DNA of 64,000 nt from the NCBI GenBank assembly GCA_051453625.1, contig JBOZIK010000001.1, positions 36,449,334 through 36,513,333 of the forward strand, in the 5' to 3' direction. The notes beneath the pieces were generated by a model that made no database searches, was not told the origin of the DNA, and was given only the letters and a program-made list of their open reading frames with translations. This DNA is from Welwitschia mirabilis (taxonomy: Eukaryota > Gnetophyta > Gnetopsida > Welwitschiales). The stretch's first letter is position 1; every line of letters begins with the position of its first letter. The translations under genes were made by a program, and so were the position numbers. This document shows, one piece after another, positions 47,707 through 58,860 of the stretch.

Positions 47707-50319
47707 TATGTGATCATTCTCTTCTAGCTCCTTGTTATCACCTATTAGTATCCATCCTAAAACAACATGATTAAATGAGTGCGGCGATATAAAGATAACA
47801 AGATGACAATACTCCAAACAACAATAATCATGTAACGCCAAGCAAAACTCATCAAACAACATCACATCGAAGAGTGGAGAGGAGATCACAATGGATCAAA
47901 AAATAGACACCATGCAAAAAAATGACAAATGAGAGAAAAATGTGAATAGAGAGTATTTAATAGCAGTAATAACAATGGCAATTGAAATGAAGAAGAGCTA
48001 CCACAATATCTGAAAAGTGGCCCATGAAAGAATCTTTATCAAAGCTATGGCTAATATACCATCACAATCCAATGGATCTAAAGGATAATGCCACACGAAA
48101 CTAGAAACTTAAAAATTAGCATTATGGTTTTCTCCACTATTTCTAAATAGAAAAGAATCCCAAAACACACCTGGGCCTTTCTCTGCTACTTTACTACTCT
48201 TCTGTGTGTCTTTTCTTGTAGACTCCTTGTCTAGTGACCTTGGCTGTTTTTTGTTTTCTTCACCTTTCTTATTATTATCATTGATGGAGTAGGTCTAAGA
48301 AGGACTCAGCCATAGAAAAAGGGGGACATAGAGGTAAAGATTTCTAGGAGAAATAGAAAGCATTCTAGTTGCAGAAACGTTGCAAAAGTACCAAGGGAAA
48401 AGAACATAGCGAAGTTATATCAAATGGAGAAAATAAAACACATCAGATCAGATTAAGAGGGAACAACATCAAGCCTATGTAAAAATATTTGGTAAAAGAC
48501 AACATTGAGAATAGTGATTAGTAGAGATAAAGGCCAGATCTAAAAGCATCAGGAAAGGATTGGAAATGACAAAGTTGCTAAAAATATAGGCTCCAATTCA
48601 TTTGAGAGACATTTGACTTTCCACATAATTGTGAAAATGTGTATGAATTTATGCATATTAAATATTTAAGTTTTATTTTGGGTTAAATATTATTCTTAAT
48701 GTTTGATCAATACTATTCTCTCATTTAGATAGTTTATGTCATAATAGTAATTTTTTTTCTTAAAAAAAAGAAATAAGACTTATCCTAAGGAAATATAGTC
48801 AATCATCACAATGTTGTACTTAGGCCTTAGAAAGGGATTTGGTCATGTCATTGCAATATTATTTTAATAATTTATGGGCATTATACCATGTTAAAAGGAA
48901 GTGTAAAATGTATGATATGATACTATATTTTATTTTTACTTCTTTTATAAAATCATGTTTCATGGGCCTTGAATCCACATGATCACACACTTGTACTTTT
49001 TTTTTATCAAGTATCATACCTTTTTAATCAAATATAATACTTGACATTATAAACCTATATAATGATAATTTGATTCTAGGAATAAATACATTGGAATAAA
49101 CTACATATCAATCAATAGAAATCTAAGCTATAAAGGATTTTGTNNNNNNNNNNNNNNNNNNNNNNNNNNNNNNNNNNNNNNNNNNNNNNNNNNNNNNNNN
49201 NNNNNNNNNNNNNNNNNNNNNNNNNNNNNNNNNNNNNNNNNNNNNNNNNNNNNNNNNNNNNNNNNNNNNNNNNNNNNNNNNNNNNNNNNNNNNNNNNNNN
49301 NNNNNNNNNNNNNNNNNNNNNNNNNNNNNNNNNNNNNNNNNNNNNNNNNNNNNNNNNNNNNNNNNNNNNNNNGACAGTTCTTTTAAATATGAATTTAGTA
49401 AGTTTCATTCTAGAAGCATACTATTTTGAATTTTAAGAAATGTTATATATGCATCTCTATGTTATTTTCAAAAACACACCTATAGCTCATTTTCAAATGC
49501 TTCTATATTGCTAATACTATTGTCAAAATTCATTATGAAACCAATGTTATAGAGTCTAACCAGATTCTAGAAATTTCATATAAAATACTACTTTTATTTT
49601 CAGGTGATTCGTACATTATAATTTCTGAATTATCTGCATATCCAAAATTTCAATTTTATGAGTTAAAAAAGTTCTCTATTATTGGATTAAAAAAACAAAA
49701 AAAAATTGTCATTCAATAAAATTCTTAATCAAATTAAGGATTAGAAAGAAAAATGGGCCTTTTTACTTTCAACCTCAGGATGTCACCAATTGAAATAATT
49801 ACACAACATTGATAAAAAAAGGATTTCATGCAGACTATTCAGAACCTATAAGGAAATACAACATTGCTAGAAAATCCCATAATAATTTTGCATCTATCAT
49901 AAAAGTCAATAGGTCTTTAATAAAACCAATCTGACGTTGCAAAATTCATTTTTAGTCAAACCAAGTCAATCTAGCTCAGTCAAAGTTAATCAAATTTAGT
50001 TAAACTAAAACTAGTCAAACCAAGTTAAATGAAGTCAAACTTAGTCAACAATGCCATAACAACTTATTCAAATTTGGTCAAATGATCAAATTCAGTCAAA
50101 TTCTTTCAAAATAGAGTTTGTCAAAGTTAGTGAAAGTTAGTCATCATAGTCAACCACATCAACCCCAGCCAAACTCGGTCAACCTTAATCAAACTAAGTC
50201 AAATTATCAAATTTAGCTTAAACCCAGTCAGATCACTATTAAACCACTTAAAGCACCTATCATCACATAACATTAGAACTAATCCATCATTTATGGAAAA
50301 TTAAAAAATATCGTAAATA
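47707..50319 (+). repeat. 5' LTR of the 11 kb element
   Basis: Starts TATGTGATCATT and ends ATCGTAAATA. Positions 49144-49372 are N. About 550 bp after the gap (49373-49930) has no counterpart in the 3' LTR. Its last third is dominated by GTCAAA-type repeats. The exact first base is uncertain by two, since a TG start would be 47709. Confidence 0.82.
49954..50225 (+). repeat. GTCAAA-rich degenerate array in the 5' LTR
   Basis: Some twenty variants of AGTCAAA, GGTCAAA and AGTCAAC occur in about 270 bp, with spacing often near 10 bases. The same array is in the 3' LTR at about 58396-58670. Confidence 0.7.
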
Positions 50320-50341
50320 GCTTGGTACTAAAAGAGGGCCT
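50320..50341 (+). other. Possible primer binding site of the 11 kb element
   Basis: CTTGGTACTAAAAGAGGGCC directly follows the 5' LTR, where a primer site is expected. A related TTTGGCGCTAGAAGGAGGGC occurs inside the 3' LTR (58327-58348). The matching tRNA was not determined. Confidence 0.45.
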
Positions 50342-50730
50342 CTTTAGTTGGTTATCAATAATTTTTGAGGTCTTTCACATTCATCTTTTCCATTGCCTTA
50401 TTATAAATTAAAAGCAGTGAAAATGCCAATATTAATAAGATGTAAAAAGGCTTGCATTTCTGAGGAGATGTACAAACTCCTCATCCAACAAGGCCACTTT
50501 ACACTTACCATAGATGAGCTTCATGTCATTATGGATAACAGAGATTTTTGGGACTTGTACCTTGTCCATCTTAGTGAGAAAATCCATGTCTTGGTATTTA
50601 AGAGGTTAGGGTTAACTAGTTAAGAAATAAGCCAAACTCGTCAAAATGAACTCCTTCATGAAAGAAGCAATGATGAAGATTTTATTAATAAATGGGGAAA
50701 TGAATGGGGAAATGAAAAAAACCCAAAAAC

Positions 50731-51587
50731 CTAGTAATAATCAAAAGCACAAGGTCTAATGAGATAGGTTTACAACAATGATANNNNNNNNNNNNNNNNN
50801 NNNNNNNNNNNNNNNNNNNNNNNNNNNNNNNNNNNNNNNNNNNNNNNNNNNNNNNNNNNNNNNNNNNNNNNNNNNNNNNNNNNNNNNNNNNNNNNNNNNN
50901 NNNNNNNNNNNNNNNNNNNNNNNNNNNNNNNNNNNNNNNNNNNNNNNNNNNNNNNNNNNNNNNNNNNNNNNNNNNNNNNNNNNNNNNNNNNNNNNNNNNN
51001 NNNNNNNNNNNNNNNNNNNNNNNNNNNNNNNNNNNNNNNNNNNNNNNNNNNNNNNNNNNNNNNNNNNNNNNNNNNNNNNNNNNNNNNNNNNNNNNNNNNN
51101 NNNNNNNNNNNNNNNNNNNNNNNNNNNNNNNNNNNNNNNNNNNNNNNNNNNNNNNNNNNNNNNNNNNNNNNNNNNNNNNNNNNNNNNNNNNNNNNNNNNN
51201 NNNNNNNNNNNNNNNNNNNNNNNNNNNNNNNNNNNNNNNNNNNNNNNNNNNNNNNNNNNNNNNNNNNNNNNNNNNNNNNNNNNNNNNNNNNNNNNNNNNN
51301 NNNNNNNNNNNNNNNNNNNNNNNNNNNNNNNNNNNNNNNNNNNNNNNNNNNNNNNNNNNNNNNNNNNNNNNNNNNNNNNNNNNNNNNNNNNNNNNNNNNN
51401 NNNNNNNNNNNNNNNNNNNNNNNNNNNNNNNNNNNNNNNNNNNNNNNNNNNNNNNNNNNNNNNNNNNNNNNNNNNNNNNNNNNNNNNNNNNNNNNNNNNN
51501 NNNNNNNNNNNNNNNNNNNNNNNNNNNNNNNNNNNNAGTAATAATCAAAAGCACAAGGTCTAATGAGATAGGTTTACAACAATGATA
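50731..51587 (+). repeat. About 50-bp direct repeat flanking a 753-N gap
   Basis: The sequence beginning AGTAATAATCAAAAGCACAA and ending CAACAATGATA is present identically just before (50733-50783) and just after (51537-51587) the N gap 50784-51536. This is either a real local repeat or one locus placed at both gap edges. Confidence 0.7.
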
Positions 51588-53364
51588 GCTTATTCGAGTA
51601 CTCCACACATGAAGAAGAATCACCTAAAAATAGGCAAGTTGAAAATAAAACTCTCAATCAACTTAATTTGATAACCACTTGGGAATATATTAATGACCCA
51701 AAATGAGATCTTCAAAACAAGAAAAGCTATTAAGATTCCAACTTTGATGATACTATGATTTACCCCTTTCTATTCCTTATAAAATCATATCACCTAGTGA
51801 AATGTCTGACTTTGAGAAATTCACAATTGTATAAGATCCTATCATGCATGTAAGAAACTACAAACATGCATGTTATATATGCAACATCGAAAGAAACACA
51901 ACCTATCCCCTATTTTGTTGATCTTTAAAATAATAAGCCATCGAATGGTACAACAGGATACCAACTCATTCAATCATAAGTCTAAAACAACAATTAAAAA
52001 TAGTTATTCAACATTACTCCATTAATATCACAAAACAAATGATGTAAGATACCTTGAATATAATGAAACAACAACTCAATAAAACTGTACAAGACTATGC
52101 ACGACGATGAAGAGTTATTGCCTTATAACTAGAAACCTTCATTGTAGATTTTGATATGGCTTATCTATTTGCAAAGTCATGCATTCCATATGTTTTAGAA
52201 CACCTCAAAATTTAGTCATTCAAAACCTCTAAACAAGATATCATCCTAGGAAAAAGGATTAAAGTTATAGGAGAAGAGAAAGGAGCCGTAAAATATGGTA
52301 ATACCTCCAAAACAAAAATCATACAAAAGGGACAACAATAACCCTAGAGGCAGTAACATAAAGAATGTTGTTGTTATTAATTAACCAATTCAACTAGTTT
52401 ACTCATTCCAACTAATGGACAATCTAATGATGGTACCGATGGTATCTTAAGCTACTTTTGCTTCATAAGCTTTTGCTCTAAAAGCTTTTTCTTTTTAACT
52501 GTCTTATCATCAATTATTTTACCCTCCACTATGACAAGTGCAACTTTCACTGCCACGACAACCTTAACAATAGGCATATAATCTTAAAATTAAGGTCAAA
52601 ATAGGCCCCGAAATAAAACTATAATTTCTCAATTTAAAATGAGTTTTATGAGATTAAATATCCTAATGAAATAAATCCTCTTAATGCTACTGAAAAAGGG
52701 GGTAATTTAATTACCTCTAATTAGACAGTGGGACCCAAATGCTCCCAAACTAAGAGGGTACAATGAGTCAAAGTATTATGAGTACCATCAAACCTGAGGA
52801 CATCATACTGACAATTATTTCAATCTAAGATACATTATTCAAGATATTATCAAAAACAAAAAGGACATTATCTTAGCAGCTATAAATGAACAACTTGAGA
52901 TTTATAAGAACCCCTTTTCCTGCTCAATCTCCTATATCGCAACCACCACAGAATGCAGCATTTTAAAATGACGACAGTCCCTATACAATCTAATTAATCC
53001 AAGATTAATTTGAGAAATCATTAGAATAAGTCATTTAGAAGAATAAAAAAAAATTAAAAGCAATGATTTGAGAAGAATATCCGTAAACTCATCCTCTTCT
53101 TCGATCACATACACTAATGTAGTCACTTGCCTCTAACGTAAAGAAGGCATATCATTATTTAATCTCACTAATTGAGAGCTCTGAGCATCATAGAATCACA
53201 TTCAAAAAGATATATAAAAAGTGTTTAAGGTTGAATTTATCTCTTGATTAAAATCAACCACATAGAGAAGGAACCACCTCAAAGCAGGTGCATGCCCAAA
53301 AGAGTGATAAGATGAGAAGATAATCTAGTTCTTACACCACAAGATTTCTATAAACCCCAAGAAG

Positions 53365-53730
53365 ATGATCATTGCTGAACTGCCTTATGTATTTTTAAAC
53401 ATCGAGCCTACAAAAGCAAGCAAAGCTTTTATCGATTGTGAAGCCAAACTAGATGTGATAGGTCTGTCATGCCTTGTGAAGCTTAAAATGGACCATCTTT
53501 TAAACACAAAGAAAAGTGTGATAATAAGAGGGTTCAATGATCATGAGGACGAATCAAAAGGAATAGTTACTTTATCTGTTGAAGTGGCTTAAAAGATCAA
53601 TGATACTAAATTTTACATAATAAATGATGCAGTAACATTTAATTTGTTATTGGGACGTCCTTTGATAATGGACATGAGGATAATCAAATATCAACCCTAT
53701 CAAAAGATAAAAATTTATTGGCTCTAAAAT
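53365..53730 (+). pseudogene. Retropepsin-like protease fragment
   Basis: 53365-53592 reads 'NIEPTKASKAFIDCEAKLDV' and 'KKSVIIRGFNDHEDESKGIV', and continues past a TAA with 'TFNLLLGRPLIMDMR'. The LLGRP-W/L box and upstream spacing match plant Gypsy aspartic proteases, but the catalytic DTG/DxGA triad reads DCEA, so the catalytic motif is altered. It is the only retroelement enzyme seen in the 11 kb element. Confidence 0.7.
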
Positions 53731-54739
53731 TTCAGTATCATTACAATGAAATCATACTATGACAAATGTAAAAGCTCCATCAATATCATCTTCTCCATCA
53801 CCACCTTCTACACTTGAGAAGATGACTATTCCTTTCTTACATTTTACACATGATTTAGTAGACCCTCATAAGATGGAGGTCTCACTCATTTCTGACACTT
53901 AAATCTTAGATATGCGATGAATTCCATTCCTCTTAGATGAATTTTCATTAACTCATGACTTAAAATTCTCTTAAAAAAGGAAAAATTCAAAAATTAAAAA
54001 AAGGAAATTCCTAAAAAATTAAGAAACTCAAAACAACAAAAAAGAAAAGAATGAAAACACAAGAACGAAAACATGTACATATGTGTATATACAAAAAAAA
54101 AAAATTAAAAAAAGAATAAAATATATAATACAGACAAAAAAACAATGAAATAAGGGGAAAAACAAATCAAAAGTTAAAATAAAAAAATAGATTAAAAAAT
54201 ATTAGTTCACTTATTTAGTTAAAACACAAAGGACAAAGTTCTTAATGGTCAAAGTACCTCATACAAAATGAGTTCATGCATCCAAGCAAAGTCTCAGTGG
54301 CTAAGCAAAAGCATCATATTATCACACTACTCATAAACATTCGTGAAGCATAATGTTCCAAAACCTTTTTTTAAGGAAAAAAAATGAAAAAGCAAAGTCT
54401 TTTCTAAAATAGTTTATATACTTACTTTTTGAGTCTTTTAGTTAAAGTAGTTTGACATCTTTTTTTAGTGTTTACTTTTAGTTTTCCTCTCATTGTTATT
54501 CTTATGTCAATTTCTTACTTATAGGATATCACAATAAGGAGTCAGTTGAGTGCATCCTTGCATTTCACCCTTAATGATCAACCTGTCGAAAGTATAACAT
54601 AGGCCTTTTTCATTCTTGCACACATTTGACATTTTGGTTTTCATATTTGAAGTCTAAACTATGACTAACAATCTTTCTCTAGTATTTCCTTCTTTTTATT
54701 GAAGGGCGCACACTACTTAACTTCAAGTACAATGTGAAG

Positions 54740-55330
54740 AAGGTGAAGTATTGGAATTTTCTATAATTGATATTCCATTCCACAAGGCTCCACCCATGGA
54801 AGAAGATAGTGATGACATGTATCACATTGATCCATGCTATGACACACTTGTTTCTTCCTTAACCATGATTCACATCCTTACACAAGCCTTCTTATTTTAC
54901 TTACTCTTATATCACCATTATCGTCCCACTAGACATTAGTGGGTACATATTCCCTCTATCATACATCTCATCACATCCTCCATCCATCATCATTACCTCA
55001 TTTACTTCATTTTACTCATATCTACCATGTCATCCTATTGGCCATACTCATGTCACATATCCTAAGTTCTCATTTTCATCTTATTTACTAAAGGAAAAAA
55101 GAAAAAGAAGAGGAAAAAAAGTCAAAGCTAACAAAAAAAAAGATAATTTTTTTTTAATATCTATATCTTTTTATTGCACAGCCTTTGGATACCTCTTGAT
55201 AATGAGTTAACTTCTAAGTCTTTATCTTATAGAAAAGTGCATTTCAATGACTCTATTGAGGTTCTTAATTTAGATGCTATGAAAAACTTAGGATTAATGA
55301 ACAATAGTCGAAGCTATGCTAGTTGATAAC
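54740..55330 (+). other. Acidic coding-like fragments after the protease
   Basis: Open stretches 'EFSIIDIPFHKAPPMEEDSD' (54751) and 'WIPLDNELTSKSLSYRKVHF' (about 55185) read like protein. They may correspond to the linker between protease and RT in Gypsy polyproteins. No RT follows before the 3' LTR. Between and after them is A-rich, low-complexity DNA (for example 53960-54220 and 55090-55170). Confidence 0.35.
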
Positions 55331-56855
55331 TGATATGTTCTCAATATGATAAAAGTAAATGAATAGGAAGATCATCTTAATTAAGAGATGTGATTTCCCT
55401 TTACCTTTAGCTAAGTGGCTCTTTAGCATAGTTCCTTAGTTAAGGTCATTTCTTTATTTAATCGTCTGTTTGTTTGGTCTTGTGTTAAATTACATTCAAG
55501 TTTTATCAAATTAGTTTTTTACTTTTGGGCATTTATGATGGTAGTATTGACGTTCACCTAATTTTAAAACATGTTCATGTCTATAATTTTAAGTGTCTTA
55601 AGTTATTCTTTGTTAGCATCAATTGTGTCGAATCTAATGCTTATCTTCAGTTGTGAGCTTTATAATTTACCATTCTAATAATCAAGTAATGTTCCCAGAA
55701 AAAAAAAGAGAATCCAAGCCAATTGATCCAAAAAAAGGGGAAAAAGGAAAAACAAAAGAAAAAAAATTTACAAAAAAAAAAAATCATGATGTCCTACTGC
55801 GAGTGCATCAGGGCAAATACTCTCAAGAGAGGCCTTTAGCAGTACGATATGGTAGTTGTGGAAACTCTACGAGGGTGTCAGTTAGTCATGACATAGCTTT
55901 GGCTTATGGATCCTTATGATCTTGGCAGTGGTTGCACTTCCTTCATTATGATGGATGGTGTTCTTTAAATACCCCACTAACTTTATTTTCCCATGCCTCT
56001 AAAGCTATGAATTCATGAACATTTAGAACATATTGGTTATTGGATGGTAAGTTAGTAAGATCTCACTTCTTGTCATAGTTAATGATTAGATTGAATTATA
56101 GTCTAGACACTATATTAATACTTTGTAGGATAACCATAGCCCTTGTCATAATCACTTCTCTTATCACATGATACTCTATGTTATTTAGCATCGAACCACA
56201 TGTTAATGACATCAAACAATGTTATGATCCATACCAATGGACTTTGCTAGGTTAGCATTTAGAGGTGTAGAAATCAATCTTATTCATGCCCTGTTTATCC
56301 ATCTTCATCTAATATTTTCTTGGTATTTATGATTAATTATTTCAAAGTCATTGTTGCATTTACTCTTACTTGCTTGAGACTAATCTCACTTTCCAGTTAG
56401 CTTGTTATCTTTTGGTATCCCTCCCTTTCACCACCCCTTTTACCACCTTGCAATGTTGTGATAATCTGTTTTCCATTGTTATCACCTTTAGTCTTGTTTA
56501 CTTTACTTAAAACTCTCCTATACCCTAATACATCCTTGTCCATTTTCATAATTATGGTTAGATATCATTTATTCTTACCATTTCCCATTTTCTGCATTTA
56601 TCCCTATTCCTTTTCCCTCATATACTACCATGTTACATCACTCATATCATGTTTTCATATCTTTCCCGTCTATCCATTGAACATCCCTTTATTCATGGTA
56701 TTTATGTTTCTTATACAAATAAGATATAGAGAAAATCAAAAAAGAATAAGGGAAAAAAGGAGAAAAAAGGAAAACTAAAGTAACTTGGCCCGTATCAAAA
56801 TGTTGTTTTAATACGGAGCTTCATTCCACTCACTTCTACATCAAAAGGGGGCACT

Positions 56856-58777
56856 TATGTGATCATTTTCTTCTCGCTCCCTATTAACACCTGTTGGCAT
56901 TCATCCCAAGACAATGCAATTAGATGAGTGTAATGACATAGAAGATAATGAGACAGTAGTACACAAAACAACAATGATCATGTAACGCTAAGTAAAAATC
57001 ATCAAACAATGTCATATCGAAGAGCAAAGAGATCAAAATGGATAAAAAACCACACACAACACAGAAAAAATGATGGGCAAGAGAAAAACACAAGCAGAGG
57101 GTATTTAATAGCACTAACAACAATGGCAATTAAAATGAAGAAGAGCTATCATAATATCTAAAAAGTGACCCATAAAAGAATCCCCATTAAAGCTATGACT
57201 AACATATCACCAGAATCCAGTGGATTTAAAAGATAATGCCATGCAAAACTAGAAACTTGAAAATTAGCACTAGATTTTTCTCTGTCGTTTCTAGATAGAA
57301 AAGAATCCCAGAATACACCTGGGCCTTTCTCAGCTACTTTGCTACTCTTCTGTGTACCTTTTCTTGTAGACTCGTTGTCTAGTGGCCCTGACTATTTTTC
57401 ATTTTCCATTTGCTTCACTTTTCTTTTTATTGTCATTGATAGAGTAGATCTAAGAGGGACTCAACCATAGAAAAAAAGGGACTTAAAGGCAAAGATCTCT
57501 AGGAGAAACGAAAAGCATTCCAGTTGCAATAAGGCTATAAAAGTACCAGGGGAAAAGAACACAGTGAAGTTACATCAAAGGGAGAAAATAAAACGCATCA
57601 GATTAGATCGAGTAGGAACGACAATAAGGCTATGTAAAAATCTTGGATAAAAGGCAACACTGAGAACAATGACTAGTAGAGATAGAGGACAGATCTAAAA
57701 GTGACAGGGAAGGATTGGAAATGATAAAATCACTAAAAATATAGGTTCTAATTCATCAAAGAGACTTTTGATTTTTTGCATAATTGCAAAAACGTGTATG
57801 GATTTATGCATATTGAATCTTTAAGTTTTACTTTGGGTTAAAATATTATTCTTAATGTCTTGTCAATACTATTCTCTTATTTAGGTATTTTATTTCATGA
57901 TAGCAATTTTGCTTTTTAAAAAAGAGAAAGAAGACTTGTCCTAAGGAAATATAGTCAATCATCACAATGTTATGCTTAGGCCTTGAAAAGGGATTAGGTT
58001 ACATCATTGCAATATTATTTTAATAATTTATGGGTATTATACCATATTAAAAGGAAGTTTAAGATGTATGACATGATACTATATTTTCTTTTTACTTCTT
58101 TTATAAAACCATATTTCATAAGCCCTGAATCCACTTAATCACACATTTGTACTTCACTTTATCAAGTTTCATACCTCTCTAATAAAATAACTGTTATTAT
58201 TTGTTAAATCTAAGACTTAACATTATGAACCTATATGATGATAGTTTGATTCTAGAGGTAAATAGATTGGAATAAAGTACATACCAATCAGATAGAAATA
58301 TAAAGTTATGAAGGATTTTGTAAAGAGTTTGGCGCTAGAAGGAGGGCCATACTCAAACACTATAGAATGAGATTAAAAAATATTTTAATGTTGTCAAACA
58401 TGATCAAAATTAATTAAATTTGATCAAATTATCAAATCACAGTTAAATTCTATCAAAACACAATGCCGAAACTAGTCAAACTAAGTCAAATAAAGTGAAA
58501 ATTAGTTAACACTGCCATAACAACTTATTAAAATTTGGTCAAATGGATAAATTTAATTAAATTATATCAAAACAAAGTCAAAGTTAGTGAAAGTTAGTCA
58601 ATCATAGTCAATCACATTCAAACCCAGTCAAACTTGGTCAAGCTTAGTTAAACTAAGTTAAATTATTAAATTTATCTTAGACCTAGCTAAATTGCCATCA
58701 AACCATCTAAATCACCTATTATCACATAACATTAGAACTAATCCACCATTTATAAGAAATAAAAAATCTCGTAAACA
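56856..58777 (+). repeat. 3' LTR of the 11 kb element
   Basis: 1922 bp, TATGTGATC to CGTAAACA. Aligns with the 5' LTR except for the roughly 550 bp present only there. It contains the primer-site-like sequence at 58327-58348 and the GTCAAA array at 58396-58670. Confidence 0.82.
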
Positions 58778-58860
58778 CAAAGATTACTAGGTATAATTAG
58801 GTTCAATGGAGCATTAGATTCTATGCAAAAAATATTTATGTCAGAAGGCATTCATTAGAT

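Larger units (their letters stand above)
47707..58777 (+). mobile_element. 11 kb non-autonomous Gypsy-like LTR element
   Basis: Long direct repeats (47707-50319 and 56856-58777) flank about 6.5 kb. Imperfect target duplications TAAAG / CAAAG (47702-47706; 58778-58782) match the single TTTAAAGATTAC site of copy A (near 21980). A purine tract AAAAGGGGG (56843-56851) precedes the 3' LTR. Internally I find a protease-like fragment but no RT, RNase H or integrase, though 753 bp is N. The LTRs differ by roughly 15%. Best called a non-autonomous element with partial gag-protease, possibly related to plant Gypsy groups. Confidence 0.82.
35725..58860 (+). repeat. Segmental duplication, copy B
   Basis: Direct copy of 7468-22080, about 28.3 kb downstream. 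Homology starts sharply at 'ATGATTTGATTATTTTCTAG' and follows the same block order. It is interrupted by insertions at 36682-38083, 41828-41942 and 47707-58777; removing them restores colinearity. Homology resumes at AAAGATTACTAGG (58779) for about 75 bp. An N gap at 46190-47057 has no counterpart in copy A. Confidence 0.85.

Noticed and set aside
53940-54200. A-rich open stretches
   Set aside because: Low-complexity Lys/Asn-coding DNA with no conserved motif.
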